NCBI RefSeq assembly: GCF_043290135.1
Contig: NC_134701.1
Location: forward strand, 33,507,501 to 33,571,500
Origin: Rhipicephalus microplus
Taxonomy: Eukaryota; Arthropoda; Arachnida; Ixodida; Ixodidae
DNA length: 64,000 bases
Reading direction: 5' to 3'
Part shown: in pieces, positions 1 through 10,480 of the stretch
Numbering within the stretch: position 1 is the first letter of the stretch
Layout: each line of letters opens with the position of its first letter
Notes under the pieces: generated by a model
Database searches by the model: none
What the model was told of the DNA's origin: nothing
What the model saw: the letters and a program-made list of their open reading frames with translations, nothing else
Program-made: the position numbers and the translations under genes

Positions 1-190
1 AACGTGTGACTTAACGAGTTCACACTGCTATGCGCGATGTTGTGTAAGTGCCTGCATCACTCATACAGTGAGTGATGTGATCACTTAACAAGGGCGGGAT
101 TAGTTGCTGATCGCACATTGTCTCTAAACTGCACAAAGTGATTGATATTGTTTTAAGATGTGCTTTGGGCTACATCGTATTAACATTTCT

Positions 191-244
191 GATTGATTTG
201 TGGGGTTTAACTTCCCAAAACCACCATATGATTATGAGAGACGC
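191..244 (-). repeat. 3' fragment of tRNA-derived SINE
   Basis: The reverse complement matches the 3' half of the SINE at 61,373-61,609 almost base for base: the CTCTCATAATCATATGGTGG block followed by a TTTTGGGA-GTTAAACCCCAC block. Only the last ~55 bp is present; the tRNA-like head is missing, so this is a 5'-truncated copy. It is non-coding; ORFs drawn through it are chance. Confidence 0.85.
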
Positions 245-1255
245 CTAATAACATTTTTATTAATACTCAAATGTGCAACGTGCTTCTGTGAGTGTAAGCG
301 TAAAAAAAGAAAGAAAAAGCAAAAATTATGTACAGAGGCGCACTGTACGAAATGGCTTTTTTTTTGCTTAAATACGGTATAGTTGGAGGTGCTGATATGC
401 CGCGATGCTCCCAGCACGTGCGCCTCGGTCTTTTAAGCTATTTAGGACAAGTGCCATCAGCAACAGGGAAAGATCTAGCAGACTTCCAAAGGCGCGTTGT
501 TGTGGCCATCGCCGTGCGTTGTTTTCCCTCGTTTCTGTTCGCTGTTTTTGTGCTTCGCTTTCATCTGCGATAATGTTCGGCGTTATACCAGAATCGAGAG
601 AGTATACGTGACTGTTGGAGCTATGTGTGGTAGCTCTAGCATAAGACATGGCTGCTGCAACGTAGTCGGCGTCCGTGCGCGTTGGTGTCGTTCGAGCGCT
701 CTTACTTGCGTGATTGTGTTTAACTGAGTATTTAGGCACGGGTTACGTTTGTAAATCCCGTAGTCAATAATCGCTAATAGCGTGCCCCTGACTGCCATCA
801 GAGGATGGGCTTGGTTGTCGAAATATGCCAGACGCTTTTTCTGAAAGCAAGCTTTGAATTTTTTTTTCAAAGAAGTACTTTCATACGTGCAAGGCAGTGC
901 CTATTGCAGGCCCGCAACTCTTTAAAAACTGGACGAGCTATCACATCTTTTATCAAACTACAATGAATTAAGATGAGTGAATTATATATGACGAATTTCT
1001 GTGCTAGATTAGGTGCACAAAACACATGTTCGCAGCCCTACGTCTAGAAAGCAGGCAAATAGGAAGCACAGCGTCAAATTTGGATTAGATTCTATTGACG
1101 GAGCGTCTTGTGAGAGTAGAAAGAACGAGAAAATTGTTCATTTTTGATGCCCTTATAGAGGCAGTCAAAATCGCACTGATTGGTGACTTGTAACAATTCC
1201 TCAGATTGTTAGAGGCGTGAATAAAGTCAGTAAATCTTTTACTTTTTTTTTGCAG
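245..1255. other. No recognisable feature; probably intronic or intergenic
   Basis: There is no recognised protein, RNA or repeat. A minus-strand open frame of 123 codons (368-739) exists, but it has no homology that I recognise and shares the region with overlapping open frames on the other strand, so I do not call it a gene. The stretch just before 1,256 is a pyrimidine-rich tract (T-run then TGCAG) belonging to the acceptor of the next exon. Confidence 0.5.
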
Positions 1256-1341
1256 ACCTCTTCGCTAGTGCCACGCCCAAGATCATTTGTTCTCATGTAA
1301 AAGAGAAAGCAGAGATGTCTTCACTGTTTGTGCATGAAGAG
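1256..1341 (+). CDS. Candidate internal exon of an unidentified host gene
   Basis: The 86-nt segment is bounded by a strong acceptor (a run of T, then TGCAG ending at 1,255) and a near-consensus donor (GAG then GTAAGT at 1,342). Only one frame is open across it: two bases finish a codon begun upstream, then 28 codons running from LFASATPK to SSLFVHEE, ending in phase 0. The other two frames contain stops. I do not recognise the family. It would be read with the exon at 1,706, in the same orientation with a 364-bp intron. The flanks look like host DNA rather than a transposon. RNA evidence is lacking, so this is a splice-signal and open-frame call only. Confidence 0.45.
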
Positions 1342-1705
1342 GTAAGTTTCTTGTGCATTTTGATTAATGTTGCATGTTGTGAACGTTGTACTTTAGGAAT
1401 TATTTTTCACACTGGCTCACTACTCTAGAAGGAATTTGATTCTTAGGTGGGTTCAGGCTTTCGTAAGTGCCATTTTTGAGCTGTAGTCTTACACTTCACC
1501 TCATTTCGGGAATTTGTTGTATGCTGAAAAACTCTTATCTTTATCATACGAAATTATTGGAATGTATCGGTTGTATGCTTCGAGTTCAGTGTAATGTCAA
1601 ATACAGGCCATTTCGAAGGATACACACTACACATTCTTTGTATATGGTGCTGCCAGAACAGAACGAACATCCTTTTATGAGAAGTCATATTTGCTCTTAT
1701 CACAG

Positions 1706-1960
1706 GATGGGAGGGTGCCGCTGACATCCTGCGTAGTCTACCCCCCGGCCCCAGCCTAGAGCAAGCCTACTTCCTGAACCTCCACATGAATAACCGAAAA
1801 ATCTTCCGTGTCAGTAATGACGAAGAAGGAGTGACAGCACTGATGAGTTGATTTTTTTTATTTTCAACATTGTCTACAGCCGCAAGGCCTTTACCATCCA
1901 CCGTGATTGAGCGGCTTTTTCACGGCGTGAGTTTGGAGTTTATTAAAGAAGTTGTTCAAG
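1706..1960 (+). CDS. Candidate terminal exon plus 3' UTR of the same unidentified gene
   Basis: The exon starts after a clear acceptor (TTGCTCTTATCACAG ending at 1,705). Joined in phase 0 to the exon at 1,256-1,341, it codes 17 residues (DGRVPLTSCVVYPPAPA) and stops at 1,757-1,759. In another frame it is open for 48 codons from the acceptor (starting with WEGAADILRSLPPG) to a TGA at 1,849-1,851, and that translation looks more protein-like. Using it would need a phase-1 intron, hence another exon in between or an alternative donor. An ATTAAA polyadenylation-type hexamer lies at 1,942-1,947, which fits a last exon. The family is not recognised. The frame conflict is unresolved. Confidence 0.4.
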
Positions 1961-2064
1961 CAGTACGACGCTGAAAATTTTAGTGTCACAATGCCTGAAC
2001 AACTTTTTATAGTGAGGTCATAGTAGATGAACAAACAATGTTATTTGTGTAAGTTATTTTGCTT

Positions 2065-2640
2065 AAATATAGCTGGACCATTCCATGCCAAACGTCCCAG
2101 CCTCTTTGGCGACCATCTGAATTGTGTTTGAAAAAAAAGTGCTGACTTACTGCGTTGAAAACAGTGAACTGCTAGAATATTTCAGCGAGAAAAAAAGTTT
2201 TGTTCATGTGGCTGGCTTATAACTTCCTGGCATAATGCCGTCTGTGTGCTGTTTGTGGAAAATTTTGTTTTAAAACTACAGCTTATTTTTTCTAAAGCAA
2301 ATTCGGTGTACCTGTTAAGTAAATGTGCTTCTGTAAGGTATTTGAAGCTCAATAATAATAGTGCAATTTTTTTGCCACATTCGCTTCCAAGAATAAGCCA
2401 AAATGTGTTATGTTTGCATTTTTTATTGATATATTGCACTTTGTATGAATATCTGAGCAAAAAATACTTACTCCACAGAAGGTATATTATGAGGAAAAAA
2501 TATGTTTAGACTTCTCAAGCTGCTGAAATATACGAGAAAATATCACGAATTTCACAAAATTTTGATTTTTGTCCGTATGTAGATGCAATTTGCTCGATGT
2601 TGTGATACAATGAAAACTCATCATTATATCTAAATTGTAA
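2065..2640 (+). repeat. Left arm of a fold-back (long inverted) repeat family
   Basis: This ~570-bp AT-rich non-coding block recurs, diverged, at 33,225-33,800 and 43,385-43,960, and in reverse orientation at 34,370-34,930, 44,515-45,075 and (in part) 4,150-4,400. Shared landmarks include a GTCCCAGCC...TTTGG(C/T)GACCAT start, GGTATTTGAAGCTCA, and AGCCAAAATGTGTTAT. Together with 4,150-4,400 it forms inverted arms around a loop holding Penelope-like sequence. No transposase is seen. The outer boundaries are approximate. Confidence 0.75.
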
Positions 2641-2684
2641 GAAAATGAAATTTTTTCTGTAATAAAAATCGTATCGCAAAAAGG

Positions 2685-3405
2685 ACAGGAAAGAGCGCTG
2701 TCAACTGAATTTTATTGAAGGTGCTACGAGCGTTTTTATACTGAGCACAAGACCAGGGCTCATCTGCAACAACACATGTGTGACCATGACAAGATAATTT
2801 TAACCGAGAAAAAAATACTCTTTTTCGGAAAAGATAAGTAAAGGTGTACTGATGCATTGATCCTTGGCCTTTCTAATAAATAGTTCTAAAATCTTCCATT
2901 TTTCTGCTTGCTTTTTTTTCAAAAACCGTGTTTTATGAAACCTAGGACTACACTTACATTCTTTACGGTGCCCGGCCATGAGACTACTATAGCTCTTCTT
3001 AACATTTAAAGCATGCTGTCTGGCTTGATCATTGAAGCATTGCCCAGTTTGTCCTATGTTTACTTTTCCACGTGTTAGTGATATCTCATACACATTAGAT
3101 TGGCATTCAGTAAACCTATGCTAGCGACGAATGGTGCAAGATTGACTATTCCTGTTGCTGTAAGTACATGCACTTTTGAAAGCTTGCAAGGGGTAGAAAA
3201 CAACAATGTCATATCTGCTGGCTCTTTTCCTAAAATTGTGAGACACCCTATGTACGTAGTACCGTGTGACAAGCAAAGGTGATTGGTCATTCTCTTTTTC
3301 TTTTGGTCCTGTTTCCTTTAACTTTAGTTTCTGCAGGAGGGTTTCGCAAACAAGTGTGATGCTGCTTTTGGGGTATTGGCTGGTGCTATCAGCCCAGGAG
3401 TGCTA
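2685..3405 (-). pseudogene. Penelope-like element 3' fragment with GIY-YIG endonuclease domain
   Basis: Minus-strand translation gives the RT-endonuclease linker (LLFSTPCKLSK) and then a GIY-YIG-type nuclease start (YEISLTRGKVNIGQTGQC, with a conserved His shortly after), as in the C-terminal domain of canonical Penelope-like retroelements. The second catalytic motif reads NIG instead of YIG, so the usual tyrosine is lost. Stops and frame breaks separate the pieces. A 3' tail with CAATAAAATTCAGTTGACAG (about 2,700-2,720) matches the tail of the opposite-strand copy at 3,415-4,065. The 5' part (most of the RT) is missing. It sits in the loop of the fold-back repeat, head to head with the second copy. 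Confidence 0.75.
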
Positions 3406-3414
3406 AGAATGTTC

Positions 3415-4065
3415 TGCCTTTTCATAGCGGGCATTCAAAATTAGTAAAAAGAGGAATTGATACCACATGTACTCAGGCCACCCTTCAGAAGTCATGTTAG
3501 CACAAGGGTGAGGTCAGGTTTAAAAACCAGATTAAAAGACTAAAAGATGCTGGGTATCCCAACAGAATCATCACACCCGTTTGCAAAACCCTCCTGCAGA
3601 AAGTAAAGTTAAAGAAGACAGGACCAACAAAAAACAATGACCAAACCCTTTGCATGTTATACCATATCATGTGTCTCGCAATTAAAAAAATAGCCAGCAG
3701 ATATGATATTAGCGTGTTGTTTTCCACCCCTTGCAAGCTTTCAAAAGTGTGTGTACTAAACAGCAACAGGAATAGTCAATCTTGCCCCTTTCGTCACGAG
3801 AATAGGTTTACTTAATGTCAATTTAACGTTTGTAGAAGGATTTTTTATCAGGTAAACCAATGATCAGTGCATCACTACACGCTCACTTATCCTTTCCGAG
3901 AGGGAGTATTCTTTTCACAGTTAAGATTATTTAGTAGTGCTCACACGTGTCGTCGCGCATGAACACGGTTCTTGTACTCCGTATAAAAGCTCTCGTAGCA
4001 CATTCATTAAATTCAGTTGACAGTCGGTGCTCTTTTCTGTCCTTTCTGTCTCTTCGTAAAGTTGT
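3415..4065 (+). pseudogene. Second Penelope-like fragment, opposite orientation, endonuclease core deleted
   Basis: Plus-strand translation begins in the RT C-terminal region (PFHSGHSKLVKRGI, then RLKDAGYPNRIITP and LLQKVKLKK), continues through the ISVLFSTPCKLSK linker, and then jumps directly to the 3' tail. About 200 bp that would encode the GIY-YIG core is absent relative to the minus-strand copy. The 3' tail (CATTCATTAAATTCAGTTGA at about 3,999-4,018) is the counterpart of the minus copy's. The two copies share ~270 bp as an inverted repeat (3,130-3,400 against 3,540-3,800). It is non-functional. Confidence 0.75.
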
Positions 4066-4149
4066 CGCGCTGTGACTAGCACACAACCACGATGAACCAA
4101 CTCTCCCAAATTAAGCTCTTGTTACGTAACACGTAGACCGAGTTTCGTA

Positions 4150-4400
4150 TGGAAAGAAGGAGCGGTGCTTTTAAAATAAAATTTTTCACATACAACACCT
4201 AGACGGCATTCCAGGAAGTTCAGAGGGCAGCCACGTGACCAAATATTTTTCCACTCCTAAATATTCCAGAAGTTCACTATTTTCAATGCAGCACGAGTTT
4301 TTCGAATACATTTCAAATGGTTGCCAAAATGGCTGGGACATTTGGCATAAAGTGACCCAGCTGTGTCATTAGCCATAATTATGCATTACCTTTGTTTTTT
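4150..4400 (-). repeat. Right arm of the fold-back repeat (shortened)
   Basis: The reverse complement of this stretch matches the start of the arm at 2,065. Landmarks are the CCAGCCATTTTGGCAACCAT-type segment, the poly-A/TTCGAA region, and GGCAGCCACGTGACCAAA. Only ~250 bp is retained, against ~570 bp in the left arm. Confidence 0.7.
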
Positions 4401-4479
4401 GTGTGTTTTGACTCAGTTTTGTGTTCGTTTTTAGCTTATTGTGTTTCTGATCATTGTATTGGTTTCTTCAGTATTCGCT

Positions 4480-4905
4480 AAAGTTGTATGTGCGAAAACC
4501 CGTATGTGTTTGCATGTACATCATTTCTCATAACCAATTGTTATACATCCAGGAATACAAAGCTTAATCCACTGTGATTGTATAAATTTGAAAACACTAT
4601 CCATATGTATTTTTGTGTGCATCACTTCTTGGGAACGATTGTGTACATGAAGGCGTATATAGTGAAATCATGGTGATTGTATATATTTGAAAGAATCATA
4701 AGTATATATTTGCCTGTATTTCATTCCTATTAACCGATTGTGTACACGAAGGAGTATTAAACTGGAAACCACTGGGATTGTAGACACTTGAAAGAATTAA
4801 AGGGATATATTAGCGTATATTTCATTTGTAGTCTCTATGTACTTGAAGCAGTATACTGAACTGAAACCAGTGTAATTGTATGTTGCAAAGAATTGTCAAT
4901 GAAGT
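4480..4905 (+). repeat. Degenerate tandem repeat, period ~98-100 bp
   Basis: A unit starting CCACTGTGATTGTATA recurs at 4,569, 4,669, 4,769 and 4,867. Each unit contains TTTGAAA, a TATTT...CATTTC stretch, a CGATTGTGTACA-type stretch, a GAAGG(A/C)GTAT segment and GTGAAA/CTGGAAA. A partial unit precedes the first. It is AT-rich and non-coding; no protein is supported. Confidence 0.75.
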
Positions 4906-5284
4906 GAAAGTGAATAAATATAATAAACATTTGAGGTGTTGCATGTGTAGTGTACGTATACGTGAACGTATATCTAGTGAAAAAGTTGTGTGGCAGAAGA
5001 AAAGTTTATGTTTTATTTGCCTATTAAATAAACGCAATATGCAAGGGCAGCAAGGCTTCATTTTCTGTAACGCGCATTATGCATATACAGTGAAGTATAT
5101 ATAGATCCAGCACAAGTTCATACACGATAGTACGCGTTTATATTTTTGCCCAGACGCAATGAATGGAGCTCGACAGGTGGCGCACCATTGATAATCAGGA
5201 CCACTTTCTTCAAGTAGTGTGTAATCAGTGCATGCTGATATCTATTAGTGCAGTCTATAAGAATACTGGCACCCCAGCCATGGG

Positions 5285-5460
5285 CACTCAACACCCTTGT
5301 GCACCCTTCTCGCACCCTCCTTAGAGGGTGCTAAAAAAGTGATGGACATCGAAGGCACCCTTCCTTAAGGGTGTTTTTGTAACAACCTACAGTTTTTTTA
5401 CATGTACACCCTATTCTAAGGGTGCATGAAAAAGCATTCTTTTTGGAAGGTGCTGAATTA
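5285..5460. repeat. Cluster of short GGGTG/CACCC palindromes
   Basis: At least four short inverted pairs occur, of the form CACCC...GGGTG (for example CACCCTCCTTAGAGGGTGC, CACCCTTCCTTAAGGGTG, CACCCTATTCTAAGGGTG). This is the same style of sub-terminal repeat seen at both ends of the 6.9-kb elements at 28,888 and 41,501. A CACTCAACACCC string at about 5,286 may be an element end, but no partner end was found, so only the repeat cluster is called. Confidence 0.5.
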
Positions 5461-5474
5461 ACACAATAGCAAAT

Positions 5475-7190
5475 AATTATTCACGCTTTGTTTTGTGAGC
5501 TTCCATCTGAACCTTTCAAAACGGCTTGTTGTATGCTTGCATGTATAGCATCATCCCCATTAGACAGTTATTTGTAATGGTACTCACGTTTTGCAAACAA
5601 AAGCGACTCAATTTTTCATTTAGAGTTTCCATGTAATGCTTAAAATGGTTGATAAGAGTGTTTTTGTGGCACAAGAATTCTTGGCTGTGATACTTGTCTG
5701 TGTTTATCACTCAGAAGATGGACAAGAGGAAATATTTCTCCAAGCTTTGTTTTGTGTGCTTCTATCACAACCCTTGAAAACAGCTTGTTGTACACATTCA
5801 AGAAGCACATCATTCCCACTGAACCGCTAATGATCAGGATACTCATGTCTTGCAAAAAAGAGTGGCTCATGTTGTTTTGAGCTTCGATGCATTGCTTGAA
5901 ATGGTTGACAAGAGTGTTTAGTGGCACAAGATTTCTTGTTCCTGATACTTAGCTGGGCTATGACAAAGAAGGTGCACAATAGTAAATATATATCCACGCT
6001 TTGTTTTGTGCGCTTTCATCTGAACCTTTCAAAACGGCTTGTTGTATGCTTGCAAGTACAGCATCATCACAATTGGACAGCAATTTGTAACGGTACTTAT
6101 GTCTTGCGAACAAAAAGGCTCAAGTTTTCTTTTTGAGTTTCCACGTATTGCTTGAAATGGCGGATGAGAGTGTTTTGGTGGCACAAGAATTCTTTTTTTT
6201 GATACTTGGCTGTGTTTATCACACAGAAGGTGGACAAGAGGAAATAATTCTCCACGCTTTGTTTTGTATGCTTCCATGTGAACCCTTGCATGAAAACATG
6301 AACAGAAAATTTAAGGTATTCATCTTGCTTCAAAAGCACAAGTACTGCAACACATATATAGTTTTTTGCTTGTCAGAATGGTTTCATGCATACGCGAAAT
6401 AAGCTGTAACAAGCTTTTTTGAAAAGCTCAGATGGATGCACACGAAACGAAACATTGAGAAATATTTGCTCTTGTGCACCTTCTCTGTGATAACCAAGGT
6501 GAAGTACTGATCACAAAGAAGAAAGCTTTTGCCACTTAAACAGTCTGAATAATTTCAAACAATGTAAGAACTGAAATGAAAATTCGAGCAATTTATGTTT
6601 GCAAAACAGAAGTACAGTGACAAGCTTTCAAGTAAGACGATGCTTTCATGCATGCGTACAACAAGCTCTTTTCAAAGGATCACATGCAGGCACACGAAAC
6701 AAAGTGTAGAGAATTATTTCTTCTTTCTACCATCTCAGTGATAAACACAACGACTTATCACAGACAAGAATTTTCGAGCCACAAAAACACTCTCATCTAC
6801 CATTTAAAGTGATACGTGGAAGCTAAAAAAGCCCCTCTTGTTTGCAAGACATGAGTATCGTTACAAATAGCTGTCGAATATGGATGATGCTGTACACGCA
6901 AGCGTGTAACAAGCCGTTTTCAATTGTTCAGATGAAAGTGCAGAAAACAAAGCGTGGAGAATTGTTTGCTATTGTGCGCCTTCTCTGTGATAGCCCAGCC
7001 AAGTATCAGGAAGATGAAAGCTTGTGCCACCAAACACACTGATAAACCTTTTAAAGCAATGCGTGGAAGCTCAAAACAATACCTTCGGCCACTCTTGTTT
7101 GCAAGACATGAGTACCGGGACCATTAGCTGTTCAGTTCGAATGATGTGGTACATGAATGTGCATTGTTTGAAATGTGTTATCTGAGTAAT
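5475..7190. repeat. Tandem array of ~257-bp units that inverts midway
   Basis: Three plus-oriented units are recognised by AC(G/A)GCTTGTTGTA at 5,521, 5,780 and 6,034 (periods ~259 and ~254), each with CACGCTTTGTTTTGTG, TTGCAAACAA-type and GTGGCACAAGAATTCTT landmarks. From about 6,440 the same unit continues in reverse orientation (GTGTAACAAGCCGTTTTCAA, TTTGCAAGACATGAGTA, AAACAAAGCGTGGAGAA). The result is a ~1.7-kb imperfect palindrome of a satellite-like monomer. Many short ORFs cross it on both strands, but none is conserved between units. Confidence 0.8.
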
Positions 7191-9500
7191 TGTGTGCCAC
7201 AAACTTGTGCATTTTCTGTTTGCTCGTTTCGTCTTTTCTTTAAAGGCCTAAAAAACGTCATTTCAAGACATCTCTCTCATTTTGTTGAGGGATGTAATCT
7301 TGCAATGTCATGCAAGCATGGTTAAAAAATCGTTGGTGTAGTGTAACTGCAGAGAGAATTATTTTTCCAGAGAATTGAACTGTCTAGTGCTAGCCTTCCT
7401 TATTTACATTAAGGACAATTTACACTTATAAAACAAAACCAAGAGATACTTTCTGTCTAGCTTGAATTCCCGTAATATGGTGGCAATCAAGTCTTCTAAC
7501 TTGTGAAAAATTCTTGTAAGTCGCTTCAACATCAGTATGTTAATATTAATTAGCACTCATGAGAAACACTGGATTCAAAGCCAGCTAGGAGTCACATAGG
7601 AAACCATACTGGTTTGTTTATTGATTAACTTATTAATAACAAGATTGTCAGTATCTAATACTCAATTTGTTTTTGCACACTTATGCATGGGCGTCAGTAA
7701 AGAGAATAAATGGGGTAGTTGTCCCCCTCAAGCCTGACTAGCACTTGCACCCACCCAAACTACGGTAGTGGTTTCACCCTACACCAGCCATTTGCACCCC
7801 CAAGAGAGAATCCTGCCGATGACCATGCACTTACGGCACCAATAATACAGTTGTGTATGAGAGCTGATCTCAAGGCGTGTGCTCCTGGGTCATGCGGCTT
7901 CGCTGTCTGCGTTGGGGGCGTAACCGATAGATCGAAGACGAGAGAGTGAACGCGGAGTCTGTAAGAGAGTGAACGCGGAGCGACTGCAGCCTCGTTTTCT
8001 TCCTCAGTCACGGAGGCTGTCTGCCCACCCCTCGCTTTCGTTTCTTATGGTCGAAGTTTGTGCACATGCAGAGCGGCAGGCTTCGATTGTCGTAAAGTGG
8101 CTGTAGGCGTTCCGCTTAGTTCGCGGCACCTTGAACGCACATAGTGGTGTGCGTGAAGCTTGAGCACTGGCAGTTTTAGTGGCAACATGTAGCGAATCAA
8201 TGTTACGTTTCTACAACTGTGAAGTGCATGTGGCTGCAGTTAGCATTGCTTCAACAAGAAGCTGCGCGTATAATTTGCGTTAAGTATTATCGTAATCTTC
8301 GTTGAATTTTTTGGTTAGTGAAAATGAAGCGTAACTGGGGAAAGTGCACTAGAAATTATTGTGTCTAGTACGAGAGGAATCACTTTTTGGCCACGGGGTA
8401 AAGCATGTGCTATGACAGGAATCACTGACTTGCAGCTCTGGAAACATAAAAATTGTGCCAGCCATGTAAAACTCTAGGTGTTTGGTTAACAGAAAAGTTG
8501 CCGAAGGATGTGCTGTCCAGTTTCGTGCGTTAAGCTGTCTCACGTTTTAATTGTTCTTCCTACTAGCAGCCCTTTAGAAAAGCTCCACGTTATCCAAACA
8601 GAGCTTTACGCATCATTTACAACTTAGCCAAAGAGAATTCTTCTCCACAGCTCAGCAGTTTTTACACTATTACTTACGCTGAGTTCTGGCATATGCATAT
8701 ACAATATAAAGAATATATCAATGCTTACAGATACAATAAGGTCAGATGAATACTCATCTATGTAACACTTACGGCTCGTGAAAACATTCTGAACAACACC
8801 ACACACTAACAACGGGGCCCAGAGGAGAATATATCTACGATTACCCTATGCATTGAACAAAAAACAGTGAACATGTCGCAGATCTGCGCTTTATGCTTTC
8901 ATCGTTAATTTATAATAACATAGATGAATTTTATCTTTGATGTGTGTTTTTTTATGTTGGTCTCCTCAAAGTTGGGTGTACTGGTCGCGTTCTTTTGGCG
9001 ATAATGTATGCTTATGTATGTATGCTTATGTATGCCAGTTAACGTATGCCGTCACAGCATGCTGCTGAACAATAATCAGCTGGGAAGCTTAGTGGAGTTC
9101 AAAAAAGCTTCTTTTTTTCACATGCTCTCCGCTGTAGGTAGGTCCAGTTTGTTACTGCGTCGATTAGAATCGACGGGATCATAGCCGAATGCTTAGCCGC
9201 CATTCGCATTTTCGCGCGACCGGATGTTTGCAAGCCATAAGTCAACCCCATCAGACAGCCGCACTACGGAAGCCAAAATACAATTTTTGGTAGCGTGAAG
9301 AAAAAATAAACAATTGAGACCAATCCATCTCACTGAACGCTTTATTACGCGTGCGAAAAAACGTGAGTTTATGATTTTGAAATTGTGTCAATGAGTTTTC
9401 TCTTTCTCGCTAGCTTCGAGTTTTTTTTTTATGTGAACTTCTGGAGAGTCGGTTAACTGCAAGCGACCAAGACAAGCCCATTTTGAAGTGATTAGTTGTC
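7191..9500. other. No gene recognised
   Basis: It is mostly AT-rich DNA without recognisable features. A GC-richer stretch at about 7,850-8,180 holds a 16-bp direct duplication (GAGAGTGAACGCGGAG near 7,942 and 7,964) and could be promoter or 5'-UTR sequence, but no start is supported. A short ATGTATGCTTATGT-type duplication lies near 9,010-9,035. Confidence 0.4.
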
Positions 9501-9503
9501 AAT

Positions 9504-9871
9504 ATGGCGTTTGCGGGTTCTGCGATGGCACGGAGGAAGGAAAGGTGTGCGATAGATTTTGTTGCTTGTCTTGTGCTATCGGGTTTATACGTCTTCTGTG
9601 TGCAGCCTCTATGCCTCTTCGAACTGTGCGGCAGGTGTGAAACAGATGTGGTTCAGTAAAACCGTGAAGAGTCATTTGAAATGCGTGGTGCACCAAAAGT
9701 CACGTTCGTCGTTTGCGGAGACGGTTATCGCGCCGTTGTGGACAACCTCAAAAAAGGCTTCAATTCGCTGAGCATTGCTGATATGGCAAAAAAAAGCCTT
9801 TATCGCCAGAGTGAGCCGGGTAAGGACATCCAGGAAGAGCGGCTTTCACAGGGATGTGCACCTTCTTCGAG
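9504..9871 (+). CDS. Weak candidate exon of an unidentified gene
   Basis: An ATG at 9,681 opens 63 codons (MRGAPKVTFVVCGDGYRAVV onward) up to a good donor (GAG/GTGAGT, intron from 9,872). A second plausible ATG is at 9,504 in another frame (MAFAGSAMARRKER) but stops after 51 codons. Spliced to the exon at 10,399, the 9,681 frame stops after four more residues, while the only open frame of that next exon needs a different phase. An A-run at about 9,786-9,793 would allow a frame change, so an indel or assembly error is possible. I do not recognise the family. Confidence 0.2.
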
Positions 9872-10398
9872 GTGAGTGTCATTTTATTTTCCATGACGTT
9901 TTTGCTGGCGTGCATCTAGGCGAACAAAGGAAGGCACAATGAAAACATGTTTGAGAGCGTGTGTGTTTTACTTTTTGTGCCACATTTTATCCGTGTGTTG
10001 TGTATGTTGGCGTGCTGCACCTGATACTGCGCGCTCGTGTCCCATGGAATCTTTCGATCGCAATCATGACCGATCTGGATTAAAATGACTCTAGTATGTG
10101 CGGCTGCACAGTGTCATAAGTTGTAGCTGTCACTGCTGATCGCGATTAAAAAACCACATTCAGGTCGGCCCTGATGGCGCTAGAAATGTCCGGTGTGACA
10201 CCTGTAGAGTAAATAATCTATGATAATTAGTAGACGTCGCTATTCCTAATGAGCAACCTGCATTACATTGCATTTACTTATTGTTCGCGTGTAATAGTCA
10301 CACATTCTACGTTTTCATTTTTGCGTGGTTATTTATTGTAGCCTGCTCTTTAACTTTATGTGTTCTCTGATTAAACTATTTTTACTGACCTCGTGCAG

Positions 10399-10480
10399 AT
10401 GGAGAAAAAAATGACTCGCCGTGCAACACAATATTTTCTACCAGAGTGACGACTGTAACTGGAACGTCAGAACTTGGAAG
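10399..10480 (+). CDS. Weak candidate internal exon
   Basis: The 82-nt segment lies between an acceptor (GACCTCGTGCAG) and a donor (GAAG/GTAAAT). One frame is open throughout (26 codons, GEKNDSPCNTIFSTRVTTVT onward), starting in phase 1 and ending in phase 2. It would follow the exon ending at 9,871. The phases do not agree with the best frame there. The call rests only on splice signals and an open frame. Confidence 0.25.

Noticed and set aside
368..739. 123-codon minus-strand ORF as a gene
   Set aside because: No recognisable motif, no splice or transcript support, and overlapping open frames on the other strand.
5475..7190. CRISPR-like array
   Set aside because: Units are ~257 bp, diverged, have no short constant repeat with unique spacers, and invert midway; this is eukaryotic satellite-like DNA.
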